Positions 1-14,477 of a stretch of DNA of 64,000 bases are shown here, one piece after another. The first letter of the stretch is position 1. The number at the start of each line of letters is the position of its first letter. The position numbers were made by a program, and so were the translations under genes. A model generated the notes under the pieces. It saw only the letters and a list, made by a program, of their open reading frames with translations. It did no database searches and had not been told where the DNA came from. This stretch comes from Lateolabrax maculatus (Eukaryota; Chordata; Actinopteri; Acropomatiformes; Lateolabracidae), in the NCBI GenBank assembly GCA_031216445.1, contig CM062212.1, forward strand, positions 23,148,501 through 23,212,500, written 5' to 3'.

Positions 1-412
1 CGTGACACTTCACAAACACTCACGTGACACACAGGTGACACTTCAGTCACAGACACGTGACATTTCCTACACACACGTGACACATCACACACACTCACGT
101 GACACTTCAAACACACACGTGACACACACGAAACTTCACAAACACTCACATGACACACACGTGACACTTCACAAACACTCACGTGACACACACGTGACAC
201 TTCAGTCACAGACACGTGAAATTTCCTACACACACGTGACACTTCACACACACTCACGTGACACTTCACACACACACACTCAAGTGACACTTCACAAACA
301 CTCACATGACACACACGTGACACTTTACAAACACTCACGTGACACACACGTGACACTTCAGTCACACACACGTGACATTTCCTACACACTCACGTGACAC
401 TTCACACACACT
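1..412 (+). repeat. Family-C terminal segment, copy at the left window edge
   Basis: This piece is a near-perfect copy of 8,837-9,248 (offset 8,836) and of 35,097-35,508 (offset 35,096). Related copies lie near 23,479-23,899 and 29,531-29,927. It carries the distinctive variants CACACGAAACTTC, CGTGAAATTTCC and CACTTTACAAACAC. The window begins inside it, so the repeat unit to which it belongs continues leftwards. Confidence 0.85.
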
Positions 413-1324
413 CGCGTGACTCTTCACAAAAACACAGTTTACATACACGTGACACTTCTCACACACGTGACACTTCACACACACTTCACTCACGTGACAC
501 TTCACTCACACACACTCACGTGACATTTCAAACACACACGTGACACACGTGACACTTCACAAACACTCACGTGACACACGTGACACTTCAGTCACAGACA
601 CGTGACATTTGCTACACAAATGTGATACTTCACAAACACTCACGTGACACACACGTGACACTTCAGTCACAGACACGTGACATTTCCTACACACTCACGT
701 GACACTTCACAAACACTCACGTGACACTTCACACACAGTCACGTGACACTTCACACACACACTCAAGTGACACTTCACAAACACTCACATGACACACACG
801 TGACACTTCAGTCACAGACACGTGACATTTCCTACACACACGTGACACATCACACACACTCACGTGACACTTCAAACACTCACGTGACACTTCAAACACA
901 CACTTGACACACACGTGACACTTCACAAACACTCAAATGACACACACGTGACACTTCACAAACACTCACGTGACACTCACGTGACACTTCACACACACTC
1001 ACGTGACACTTCACACACACTCACGTGACACACACGTGACACTTCAAAAACACACGTGACACACACGTGACACTTCAAACACACACGTGACACACACGTG
1101 ACACTTCACAAACACTCACGTGACACACACGTGACACTTCAAAAACACACGTGACACACACGTGACACTTCAAACACACACGTGACACACACGTGACACT
1201 TCACAAACACTCACATGACACACACGTGACACTTCACAAACAATCAAATGACACACACGTGACACGTCACAAACACTCACGTGACACACGTGACACTTCA
1301 GTAACAGACACGTGACATTTCCTA

Positions 1325-4115
1325 CACACACGACACTTCTCACACACTCACATACACACACGTGACACTTCACACACGTGAGACACTTCACACACACTCA
1401 GGTGACACTTCTCTCACACACGACTCACACGTGACATTTCACACAGACACACTCACGTGACATTCATGCACACGCTACATTTCACGAACACGCAGACGTT
1501 AAACTTCACGAGCATGCACATTACACTCCTCAAACACCAATTCACACACACATGTGACACTTCACACACGTGACACTTCACACACACAAACACTTGACAC
1601 TTCTCACACACGTGACACACACGTGACACTTCACTCACAGACACATGACATTTCACAAACACACAGTTTACATACACTTGACACTTCTCACACACGTGAT
1701 ACTTCACTCACAGACACGTGACATTTTGCACAAGCACACGTGACACTTCACACATACTCAGTCACGTGACACTTCACACACACTCACGTGACACTTCAAA
1801 CACACACGTGACACACACGTGACACTTCACAATCACTCACGTGACACACATGTGACACTTCACAAACACTCACACACGGCACTTCACACACTCACGTAAC
1901 ACTGCACACACACTCAAGTGACACTTCTCTCACACACACAAGTGACACTTCACACACATACACATGTGACACCACATACACACACGTGACACTTCACACA
2001 CTCACATACAAACGTGACACTTCACACACGTGAGACACTTCACACACACACACTTCACACACGTGACACTTCTCACACACGTGACACTTCACACACACTC
2101 ACACACGTGACACTTCACACACTCACGTAACACATCACACACACTCAGGTGACACTTCTCTTACACATGACACACACGTGACATTTCACAAAGACACACT
2201 CACGTGACATTCACGCACAGGCTACACTTCACGAACACGCAGACGTTACACTTCACGAGCATGCACATTACACTCCTCACACACACAAGTTACACTTCAG
2301 ACACACACACACGTTACATTTCACACACAGACACGTTACACTTCACACAAACGTACATACACATTGCATCTCACACACGTTCACACACATAGTTCATAAA
2401 CGTGAGACTTCACACGCACACACAACTGACAATTCACACACACATGTGACACTTCACACACACGTGACACTTCACACACAAACACACGTGACACTTCTCA
2501 CACACGTGACACTTCACACACACTTCACACGTGACACTTCACTCACAGACACGTGACATTTCCTACACACGTGACACTTCACACACACTCACGTGACACT
2601 TCAAACACACATGTGACACACACGTGACACTTCACACACACGTGACACTTCTGACACACGTGACACTTCACACACACTCACGTGACACTTCACACACACT
2701 CGCGTGACTCTTCACAAACACACAGTTTACATACACGTGACACTTCTCACATACTTGACACTTCAAAAACACATACACACGTGATACTTAACTCACACAC
2801 ACTCACGTGACACTTCAAACACACACGTGACACTTCAAAAACACTCACACACACGGCACTTCACACACACATACACATGTGACACCTCATACACACACGT
2901 GACACTTCACACACACTCACATACACACACGTGACACTTCACACACATGTGACACTTCTCACACACGTGAAACTTCACAGACGTGACATTTCGCACACAC
3001 ACAACACTTCACACACAAACACACGTGACACCTCACACACACGTGACACTTCACACACACAAACACACGTGACACTTCTTACACACACGTGACACTTCAC
3101 ACACACTCACTTTACAGTTCACACACGTGAGACACTTCACACACACTCAGGTGACACTTCTCTCACACACGACACACACGTGACATTTCACACAGACGCA
3201 CTCACGTGACATACACGCACATGCTACACTTCATGAACATGCAGACATTAAACTTCACGAGCATGCACATTACACTCCTCAAACACCAATTCACACACAC
3301 ATGTGACACTTTACACACGTGACATGTCACAGACATACACATACGTGATAATTCAGTCACACATATACAGGTGACACTTCTCACACACGTGACATTTCGC
3401 ACACACACAACACTTCACACACATACACACGTGACACCTCACATACACGTGACACTTCACACACACACAAGCACTTGACACTTCTCACACACACGACACT
3501 TCACTCAGACACGTGACATTTTCTACACACACGTGACACTTCACACACACTCACGTGACACTTCTCACACACACGTTACACTTCTAACAAACACACGTGA
3601 CACTTCACACATACTCAGTCACCTGACATTTCACACACACACTCAAGTGACACTTCAAACACACACATGACACTTCACAAACACTCACAGACATGGCATT
3701 TCACACACTCACGTAACACTGCACACACACTAAGGTGACACTTCTCTCACACACACAAGTGACACTTCACACACATAGACATGTGACACCTCATACACAC
3801 ACGTGACACTTCACACACACGTGACACTTCACACTTGTGAGACACTTCACACACACTCTGGTGACACTTCTCTCACACACGACACACACGTGACATTTCA
3901 CACAGACACACTCACGTGACATTCATGCACACGCTACTCTTTTTACGAACACGCAGACGTTACACTTCACGAACATGCACATTACACTTCACGAGCATGC
4001 ACATTACACTCCTCACACACACAAGTTACACTTCAGACACACACACGTTACATTTCACACAAACGTACATGCACATAACATCTCACACACGTTAACACAC
4101 ACAGTTCACAAACGT
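1325..4115 (+). repeat. Divergent satellite subfamily inside family A, copy 1
   Basis: The 11-bp rhythm is still visible, but many variants are unknown elsewhere: GAGACACTTC, CAGGTGACACTTCTCTC, GACATTCATGCACACGCTAC, CACGAACACGCAGACGTTA, GAGCATGCACATTACACTCC and AGTTTACATACAC. The block has its own internal repeat. The GACATTCATGC-type motif starts at 1,459, 2,206, 3,208 and 3,918, giving spacings of 747, 1,002 and 710 bp. Monomers here differ much more from each other than in the rest of the window, which suggests older sequence or less homogenisation. No coding potential was recognised; frames on either strand stay under 90 codons. Confidence 0.85.
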
Positions 4116-4440
4116 GACACTTCAACACACTCACGTGACACTTCACACACACTCGCGTGACTCTAAACAAAAACACAGTTTACATACACGTGACACTTCT
4201 CACACACGTGACACTTCAAACACACTTCACTCACGTGACACTTCACTCACACACACTCACGTGACACTTCAAACACACACGTGACACACGTGACACTTCA
4301 CAAACACTCACGTGACACACGTGACACTTCAGTCACAGACACGTGACATTTGCTACACAAATGTGATACTTCACAAACACTCACGTGACACACACGTGAC
4401 ACTTCACAAACACTCACGTGACACACACGTGACACTTCAG

Positions 4441-4640
4441 TCACAGACACGTGACATTTCCTACACACTCACGTGACAGTTCACACACACTCACGTGACA
4501 CTTCACACACAGTCACATGACACTTCACGTGACACTTCAGTCACAGACACGTGACATTTCCTACACACTCACGTGACAGTTCACACACACTCACGTGACA
4601 CTTCACACACAGTCACGTGACAATTCACAAACACTCACAT
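4441..4640 (+). repeat. Local 100-bp tandem duplication
   Basis: The segment carrying the rare variant GTGACAGTTCACAC occurs twice, with its GACAGT at 4,475 and 4,575. The join contains the unusual CACTTCACGTGACAC. The same doublet sits at 13,355 and 13,455 in family A copy 2, so it arose before the 8.84-kb duplication. Confidence 0.85.
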
Positions 4641-4879
4641 GACACACACGTGACACTTCACAAACACTCACATGACACACACGTGACACTTCAGTCACAG
4701 ACACGTGACACTTCACACACACTCACGTGACACTTCACACACACTCACGTGACACTTCAAACACACACGTGACACACACGTGACACTTCAAACACACACG
4801 TGACACACACGTGACACTTCACAAACACTCACATGAAACACACGTGACACTTCAGTCACAGACACGTGACATTTCCTAC

Positions 4880-6900
4880 ACACATGTGACACATCACACA
4901 CACTCACGTGACACTTCAAACACACACGTGACACACACTTGACACTTCACACTCACATGACACACACGTGACACTTCACAAACACTCACATGACACACAC
5001 GTGACACTTAACAAACACTCGCATGACACACACGTGACACTTCACAAACACTCACATGACACACACGTGACCTTTCACAAACACACACGTGACCTTTCAC
5101 AAACACTCACGTGACACACACGTGACACTTCAGTCACAGACACCTGACATTTCCTACACACTCACGTGAGACTTCACACACAATCACGTGACACTTCAAA
5201 CACACACGTGACACACACGTGACACTTCACGAACACTCACATGACACACACATGACACTTCACAAACACTCACATGACACACACGTGACACTTCACAAAC
5301 ACGTGACACACACGTGACACTTTAAAAACACACGTGACACTCACATGACACACACGTGACACTTCAGTCACAGACACGTGACATTTCCTACACACACGTG
5401 ACACTTCACACACACTCACGTGACACACACGTGACACTTCACAAACACTCACATGACACACACGTGACACTTCACAAACACTCACGTGACACACACGTGA
5501 CACTTCACAAACACTCACGTGACACACACGTGACACTTCAGTCACAGACACGTGACTTTTCCTACACACACGTGACACTTCACACACACTCACGTGACAC
5601 TTTACACACACACACTCAAGTGACACTTCAAACACACACGTGACACACACGTGACACTTCACAAACACTCACATGACACACACGTGACACTTCACAAACA
5701 CTCACATGACACACACGTGACACTTCAGTCACAGACACGTGACATTTCCTACACACACGTGACACATAACACACACTCACGTGACACTTCAAACACACAT
5801 CTGACACACACGTGACACTTCACACTCACATGACACACACGTGACACTTCACAAACACTCACATGACACACACGTGACACTTAACAAACACTCGCATGAC
5901 ACACACGTGACACTTCACAAACACTCACATGACACACACGTGACCTTTCACAAACACACACGTGACCTTTCACAAACACTCACGTGACACACACGTGACA
6001 CTTCAGTCACAGACACGTGACATTTCCTACACACTCACGTGAGACTTCACACACAATCACGTGACACTTCAAACACACACGTGACACACACGTGACACTT
6101 CACGAACACTCACATGACACACACGTGACACTTCACAAACACTCACATGACACACACGTGACACTTCACAAACACTCACATGACACACACGTGACACTTC
6201 ACAAACACTCACGTGACACACACGTGACACTTCAGTCACAGACACGTGACACTTCACACACACTCACGTGACACTTCAAAAACACACGTGACACAAACGT
6301 GACACTTCACAAACACTCACATGACACACACGTGACACTTCACAAACACTCACATGACACACACGTGACACTTCACAAACACTCACATGACACACACGTG
6401 ACACTTCACAAACACTCACGTGACACACACGTGACACTTCAGTCACAGACACGTGACATTTCCTACACTCTCACGTGACACTTCACACACACTCACGTGA
6501 CACTTCAAACACACGTGACACACACGTGACACTTCAGTCACAGACACGTGACATTTCCTACACACACGTGACACATCACACACACTCACGTGACACTTCA
6601 AACACACATGTGACACACACGTGACACTTCACACTCACATGACACACACGTGACACTTCACAAACACTCACATGACACACACGTGACACTTAACAAACAC
6701 TCGCATGACACACACGTGACACTTCACAAACACTCACATGACACACACGTGACCTTTCACAAACACACACGTGACCTTTCACAAACACTCACGTGACACA
6801 CACGTGACACTTCAGTCACAGACACGTGACATTTCCTACACACTCACGTGAGACTTCACACACAATCACGTGACACTTCAAACACACACGTGACACACAC
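4880..6900 (+). repeat. Threefold local repeat of about 0.81-0.87 kb across the A/C boundary
   Basis: The marker CACTTAACAAACACTCGCATG (key element ACTTAACAAACACTCGC) recurs at 5,006, 5,879 and 6,688, spaced 873 and 809 bp. Each time it is followed by the paired GTGACCTTTCACAAACAC variants and then by CACGTGAGACTTCACACAC. The first copy lies in family A and the next two in the family-C block, so the switch between families near 5,597 falls inside this triplet. A second copy of the first member is at 13,886. Confidence 0.8.
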
Positions 6901-8836
6901 GTGACACTTCACAAACACTCACATGACACACACGTGACACTTCAAACACACACGTGAAACACACGTGACACTTCACAAACACTCACATGACACACACGTG
7001 ACACTTCACAAACACTCACATGACACACACGTGACACTTCAGTCACAGACACGTGACATTTCCTACACACACGTGACACTTCACGCACACTCACGTGACA
7101 CTTCACAAACACATAGTTCACACACGTGACACTTCACACACACACGTTACACTTCTAACAAACACACGTGACACTTCACATATACTCAGACACGTGACAC
7201 TTCACACACACTCACGTGACACTTCAATCACACAGGTGACACACACGTGACACTTCACAAACACTCACATGACACACACGTGACACTTCACAAACACTCA
7301 CATGACACACGTGACACTTCACAAACACTCACGTGACACACGTGACACTTCAGTCACAGACACGTGACATTTGCTACACACACGTGATACGTCACACACA
7401 CTCACGTGACACTTCACACACACTCGCGTGACTCTTCACACACACACACACTCAAGTGACACTTCACAAACACTCACATGACACACACGTGACACTTCAC
7501 ACACAACCACTCACGTGACACTTCACACCCACATGTTACACTTAACACACACTCACGTGACACTTCACACACACTCCCGTGACACTTCAAACACACGTGA
7601 CACACACGTGACACTTCACAAACACTCACATGACACATACGTGACACTTCAAACACACACGTGACACACACGTGACACTTCACAAACACTCACATGACAC
7701 ACACGTGACACTTCACAAACACTCACATGACACACGTGACACTTCACAAACACTCACGTGACACACACGTGACACTTCAGTCACAGACACTTGACATTTC
7801 CTACACACACACATGACACTTCACACACACTCACGTGACACTTCAAAAACACACGTGACACACACGTGACACTTCACAAACACTCACATGACACACACGT
7901 GACACTTCACAAACACTCACATGACACACACGTGACACTTCACAAACACTCGCATGACACACACGTGACACTTCACAAACACTCACATGACACACACGTG
8001 ACCTTTCACAAACACACACGTGACCTTTCACAAGCACTCACGTGACACACACGTGACACGTCACAAACACTCACGTGGGACACGTGACACTTCAGTCACA
8101 GACACGTGACATTTCCTACACACTCACGTGACACTTCACACACACTCACGTGACACTTCAAACACACACGTGACACACACGTGACACTTCACAAACACTC
8201 ACATGACACACACGTGACACTTCACAAACACTCACATGATACACACGTGACACTTGAGTCACAGACACGTGACATTTCCTACACACTCACGACACTTCAC
8301 ACACACTCACGTGAAACTTCAATCACACAGGTGACACACACGTGACACTTCACAAACACTCACATGACACACACGTGACACTTCACAAACACTCACGTGA
8401 CACACACGTGACACTTCAGTCACAGACACGTGACATTTCTTACACACTCACGTGCCACTTCACACACACTCAAGTGACACTTCACAAACACTCACATGAC
8501 ACACACGTGACACTTCACACACAACCACTCACGTGACACTTCACACCCACATGTTACACTTCACACACACACACGTGACACTTCACACACGTGACACTTC
8601 ACACACAAACACTCACGTGACACTTCACACCCACATGTTACACTTAACACACACTCACGTGACACTTCACACACACTCCCGTGACACTTCAAACACACGT
8701 GACACACACGTGACACTTCACAAACACTCACATGACACACACGTGACACTTCAAACACACACGTGACACACACGTGACACTTCACAAACACTCACATGAC
8801 ACACACGTGACACTTTACAAACACTCACATGACACA
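5598..8836 (+). repeat. Family C block between the two family A copies (C0)
   Basis: This block aligns with 31,948-35,096 at an offset of 26,350 to 26,344 up to about 8,560, and 26,260 after that. The step means about 84 bp carrying an extra ACCCACATGTTACAC-type segment are present here and missing from the other copy. It contains the threefold local repeat above, the TTCTAACAAACAC marker (7,151), the ACCCACATGTTACAC modules (from about 7,500 and 8,540) and the rare GACACTTGAGTCACAG variant (8,254). The alignment continues on to about 9,248. Confidence 0.85.
7095..7205 (+). repeat. Marker module with TTCTAACAAACAC
   Basis: This module reads ACATAGTTCACAC, then CGTTACACTTCTAACAAAC, then TTCACATATACTCAGAC. 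It is a useful landmark because it recurs in nearly every higher-order unit. ACTTCTAACA starts at 3,580, 7,151, 12,416, 14,689, 18,581, 22,307, 27,198, 33,499, 38,309 (variant CTAACTAAC), 41,751, 42,510, 42,948, 44,288, 45,982, 47,062, 47,821, 48,292, 49,654 and 52,345. A TCTCACAAAC variant is at 43,868 and 49,234, and a CATCTAACAA variant near 55,390 and 60,053. Family D carries it far more often than family C. Confidence 0.8.
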
Positions 8837-9248
8837 CGTGACACTTCACAAACACTCACGTGACACACAGGTGACACTTCAGTCACAGACACGTGACATT
8901 TCCTACACACACGTGACACATCACACACACTCACGTGACACTTCAAACACACACGTGACACACACGAAACTTCACAAACACTCACATGACACACACGTGA
9001 CACTTCACAAACACTCACGTGACACACACGTGACACTTCAGTCACAGACACGTGAAATTTCCTACACACACGTGACACTTCACACACACTCACGTGACAC
9101 TTCACACACACACACTCAAGTGACACTTCACAAACACTCACATGACACACACGTGACACTTTACAAACACTCACGTGACACACACGTGACACTTCAGTCA
9201 CACACACGTGACATTTCCTACACACTCACGTGACACTTCACACACACT
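8837..9248 (+). repeat. Family-C terminal segment, start of the second 8.84-kb unit
   Basis: This segment is the counterpart of 1-412 (offset 8,836) and of 35,097-35,508 (offset 26,260). After 9,248 the sequence continues into family A with CACTCGCGTGACTCTTC, whereas the copy at 35,509 continues with CACTCACGTGATACTTC. That places a family junction here. Confidence 0.85.
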
Positions 9249-12200
9249 CGCGTGACTCTTCACAAAAACACAGTTTACATACACGTGACACTTCTCACAC
9301 ACGTGACACTTCACACACACTTCACTCACGTGACACTTCACTCACACACACTCACGTGACATTTCAAACACACACGTGACACACGTGACACTTCACAAAC
9401 ACTCACGTGACACACGTGACACTTCAGTCACAGACACGTGCCATTTGCTACACAAATGTGATACTTCACAAACACTCACGTGACACACACGTGACACTTC
9501 AGTCACAGACACGTGACATTTCCTACACACTCACGTGACACTTCACAAACACTCACGTGACACTTCACACACAGTCACGTGACACTTCACACACACACTC
9601 AAGTGACACTTCACAAACACTCACATGACACACACGTGACACTTCAGTCACAGACACGTGACATTTCCTACACACACGTGACACATCACACACACTCACG
9701 TGACACTTCAAACACTCACGTGACACTTCAAACACACACTTGACACACACGTGACACTTCACAAACACTCACATGACACACACGTGACACTTCACAAACA
9801 CTCACGTGACACTCACGTGACACTTCACACACACTCACGTGACACTTCACACACACTCACGTGACACACACGTGACACTTCAAAAACACACGTGACACAC
9901 ACGTGACACTTCAAACACACACGTGACACACACGTGACACTTCACAAACACTCACGTGACACACACGTGACACTTCAAAAACACACGTGACACACACGTG
10001 ACACTTCAAACACACACGTGACACACACGTGACACTTCACAAACACTCACATGACACACACGTGACACTTCACAAACAATCAAATGACACACACGTGACA
10101 CGTCACAAACACTCACGTGACACACGTGACACTTCAGTAACAGACACGTGACATTTCCTACACACACGACACTTCTCACACACTCACATACACACACGTG
10201 ACACTTCACACACGTGAGACACTTCACACACACTCAGGTGACACTTCTCTCACACACGACTCACACGTGACATTTCACACAGACACACTCACGTGACATT
10301 CATGCACACGCTACATTTCACGAACACGCAGACGTTAAACTTCACGAGCATGCACATTACACTCCTCAAACACCAATTCACACACACATGTGACACTTCA
10401 CACACGTGACACTTCACACACACAAACACTTGACACTTCTCACACACGTGACACACACGTGACACTTCACTCACAGACACATGACATTTCACAAACACAC
10501 AGTTTACATACACTTGACACTTCTCACACACGTGATACTTCACTCACAGACACGTGACATTTTGCACAAGCACACGTGACACTTCACACATACTCAGTCA
10601 CGTGACACTTCACACACACTCACGTGACACTTCAAACACACACGTGACACACACGTGACACTTCACAATCACTCACGTGACACACATGTGACACTTCACA
10701 AACACTCACACACGGCACTTCACACACTCACGTAACACTGCACACACACTCAAGTGACACTTCTCTCACACACACAAGTGACACTTCACACACATACACA
10801 TGTGACACCACATACACACACGTGACACTTCACACACTCACATACAAACGTGACACTTCACACACGTGAGACACTTCACACACACACACTTCACACACGT
10901 GACACTTCTCACACACGTGACACTTCACACACACTCACACACGTGACACTTCACACACTCACGTAACACATCACACACACTCAGGTGACACTTCTCTTAC
11001 ACATGACACACACGTGACATTTCACAAAGACACACTCACGTGACATTCACGCACAGGCTACACTTCACGAACACGCAGACGTTACACTTCACGAGCATGC
11101 ACATTACACTCCTCACACACACAAGTTACACTTCAGACACACACACACGTTACATTTCACACACAGACACGTTACACTTCACACAAACGTACATACACAT
11201 TGCATCTCACACACGTTCACACACATAGTTCATAAACGTGAGACTTCACACGCACACACAACTGACAATTCACACACACATGTGACACTTCACACACACG
11301 TGACACTTCACACACAAACACACGTGACACTTCTCACACACGTGACACTTCACACACACTTCACACGTGACACTTCACTCACAGACACGTGACATTTCCT
11401 ACACACGTGACACTTCACACACACTCACGTGACACTTCAAACACACATGTGACACACACGTGACACTTCACACACACGTGACACTTCTGACACACGTGAC
11501 ACTTCACACACACTCACGTGACACTTCACACACACTCGCGTGACTCTTCACAAACACACAGTTTACATACACGTGACACTTCTCACATACTTGACACTTC
11601 AAAAACACATACACACGTGATACTTAACTCACACACACTCACGTGACACTTCAAACACACACGTGACACTTCAAAAACACTCACACACACGGCACTTCAC
11701 ACACACATACACATGTGACACCTCATACACACACGTGACACTTCACACACACTCACATACACACACGTGACACTTCACACACATGTGACACTTCTCACAC
11801 ACGTGAAACTTCACAGACGTGACATTTCGCACACACACAACACTTCACACACAAACACACGTGACACCTCACACACACGTGACACTTCACACACACAAAC
11901 ACACGTGACACTTCTTACACACACGTGACACTTCACACACACTCACTTTACAGTTCACACACGTGAGACACTTCACACACACTCAGGTGACACTTCTCTC
12001 ACACACGACACACACGTGACATTTCACACAGACGCACTCACGTGACATACACGCACATGCTACACTTCATGAACATGCAGACATTAAACTTCACGAGCAT
12101 GCACATTACACTCCTCAAACACCAATTCACACACACATGTGACACTTTACACACGTGACATGTCACAGACATACACATACGTGATAATTCAGTCACACAT

Positions 12201-14477
12201 ATACAGGTGACACTTCTCACACACGTGACATTTCGCACACACACAACACTTCACACACATACACACGTGACACCTCACATACACGTGACACTTCACACAC
12301 ACACAAGCACTTGACACTTCTCACACACACGACACTTCACTCAGACACGTGACATTTTCTACACACACGTGACACTTCACACACACTCACGTGACACTTC
12401 TCACACACACGTTACACTTCTAACAAACACACGTGACACTTCACACATACTCAGTCACCTGACATTTCACACACACACTCAAGTGACACTTCAAACACAC
12501 ACATGACACTTCACAAACACTCACAGACATGGCATTTCACACACTCACGTAACACTGCACACACACTAAGGTGACACTTCTCTCACACACACAAGTGACA
12601 CTTCACACACATAGACATGTGACACCTCATACACACACGTGACACTTCACACACACGTGACACTTCACACTTGTGAGACACTTCACACACACTCTGGTGA
12701 CACTTCTCTCACACACGACACACACGTGACATTTCACACAGACACACTCACGTGACATTCATGCACACGCTACTCTTTTTACGAACACGCAGACGTTACA
12801 CTTCACGAACATGCACATTACACTTCACGAGCATGCACATTACACTCCTCACACACACAAGTTACACTTCAGACACACACACGTTACATTTCACACAAAC
12901 GTACATGCACATAACATCTCACACACGTTAACACACACAGTTCACAAACGTAACACTTCACACTCACACACAACTGACAATTCACACACATAGGTGACAC
13001 TTCAACACACTCACGTGACACTTCACACACACTCGCGTGACTCTAAACAAAAACACAGTTTACATACACGTGACACTTCTCACACACGTGACACTTCAAA
13101 CACACTTCACTCACGTGACACTTCACTCACACACACTCACGTGACACTTCAAACACACACGTGACACACGTGACACTTCACAAACACTCACGTGACACAC
13201 GTGACACTTCAGTCACAGACACGTGACATTTGCTACACAAATGTGATACTTCACAAACACTCACGTGACACACACGTGACACTTCACAAACACTCACGTG
13301 ACACACACGTGACACTTCAGTCACAGACACGTGACATTTCCTACACACTCACGTGACAGTTCACACACACTCACGTGACACTTCACACACAGTCACATGA
13401 CACTTCACGTGACACTTCAGTCACAGACACGTGACATTTCCTACACACTCACGTGACAGTTCACACACACTCACGTGACACTTCACACACAGTCACGTGA
13501 CAATTCACAAACACTCACATGACACACACGTGACACTTCACAAACACTCACATGACACACACGTGACACTTCAGTCACAGACACGTGACACTTCACACAC
13601 ACTCACGTGACACTTCACACACACTCACGTGACACTTCAAACACACACGTGACACACACGTGACACTTCAAACACACACGTGACACACACGTGACACTTC
13701 ACAAACACTCACATGAAACACACGTGACACTTCAGTCACAGACACGTGACATTTCCTACACACATGTGACACATCACACACACTCACGTGACACTTCAAA
13801 CACACACGTGACACACACTTGACACTTCACACTCACATGACACACACGTGACACTTCACAAACACTCACATGACACACACGTGACACTTAACAAACACTC
13901 GCATGACACACACGTGACACTTCACAAACACTCACATGACACACACGTGACCTTTCACAAACACACACGTGACCTTTCACAAACACTCACGTGACACACA
14001 CGTGACACTTCAGTCACAGACACCTGACATTTCCTACACACTCACGTGAGACTTCACACACAATCACGTGACACTTCAAACACACACGTGACACACACGT
14101 GACACTTCACGAACACTCACATGACACACACATGACACTTCACAAACACTCACATGACACACACGTGACACTTCACAAACACGTGACACACACGTGACAC
14201 TTTAAAAACACACGTGACACTCACATGACACACACGTGACACTTCAGTCACAGACACGTGACATTTCCTACACACACGTGACACTTCACACACACTCACG
14301 TGACACACACGTGACACTTCACAAACACTCACATGACACACACGTGACACTTCACAAACACTCACGTGACACACACGTGACACTTCACAAACACTCACGT
14401 GACACACACGTGACACTTCAGTCACAGACACGTGACTTTTCCTACACACACGTGACACTTCACACACACTCACGTGA
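9249..14477 (+). repeat. Family A higher-order repeat, copy 2
   Basis: This is the second copy of 413-5,597. It is almost identical apart from 44 extra bases at about 12,955-12,998 and scattered single-base differences. All internal landmarks are kept: the divergent subfamily, the 100-bp doublet (13,355 and 13,455) and the ACTTAACAAACACTCGC marker at 13,886. It ends near 14,477, at the same internal point as copy 1, and then joins a different family-C segment. Confidence 0.9.
10161..12998 (+). repeat. Divergent satellite subfamily inside family A, copy 2
   Basis: This corresponds to 1,325-4,115. It includes a 44-bp stretch (about 12,955-12,998, beginning TAACACTTCACACTC and ending ACACATAGG) that copy 1 lacks. 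Forty-four is four 11-mers, and the deletion edges in copy 1 share short matching sequence (ACG and TGACACTTCA), as expected for slippage or unequal exchange between 11-mers. A sequence like the missing one exists at 2,402-2,460 (ACAACTGACAATTC), so the longer form is probably ancestral. Confidence 0.85.

Larger units (their letters stand above)
413..5597 (+). repeat. Family A higher-order repeat, copy 1
   Basis: This copy matches 9,249-14,477 almost base for base, at offset 8,836 up to position 4,114 and 8,880 after it. The step is a 44-bp segment present in copy 2 and absent here. Differences noticed elsewhere are few: for example A at 605 against C at 9,441, and A at 936 against C at 9,772. 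The copy holds ordinary monomers at both ends and a divergent subfamily in the middle. It ends abruptly near 5,597, where copy 1 goes on into TTTACACACAC and copy 2 into TTCAAACACAC. Confidence 0.9.

Noticed and set aside
2..397. Upper-strand His/Thr-rich frame repeated at 8,829, 29,523 and 35,089
   Set aside because: It recurs only because the underlying higher-order repeat is copied. The frames end wherever a 22- or 9-bp unit occurs, and their conservation equals that of the DNA in every frame.
1325..4115. Degenerate transposon or unique sequence in the divergent block
   Set aside because: The 11-bp rhythm and the CACTTCAC and CACGTGAC motifs persist throughout, so the block is diverged satellite and not an insertion.
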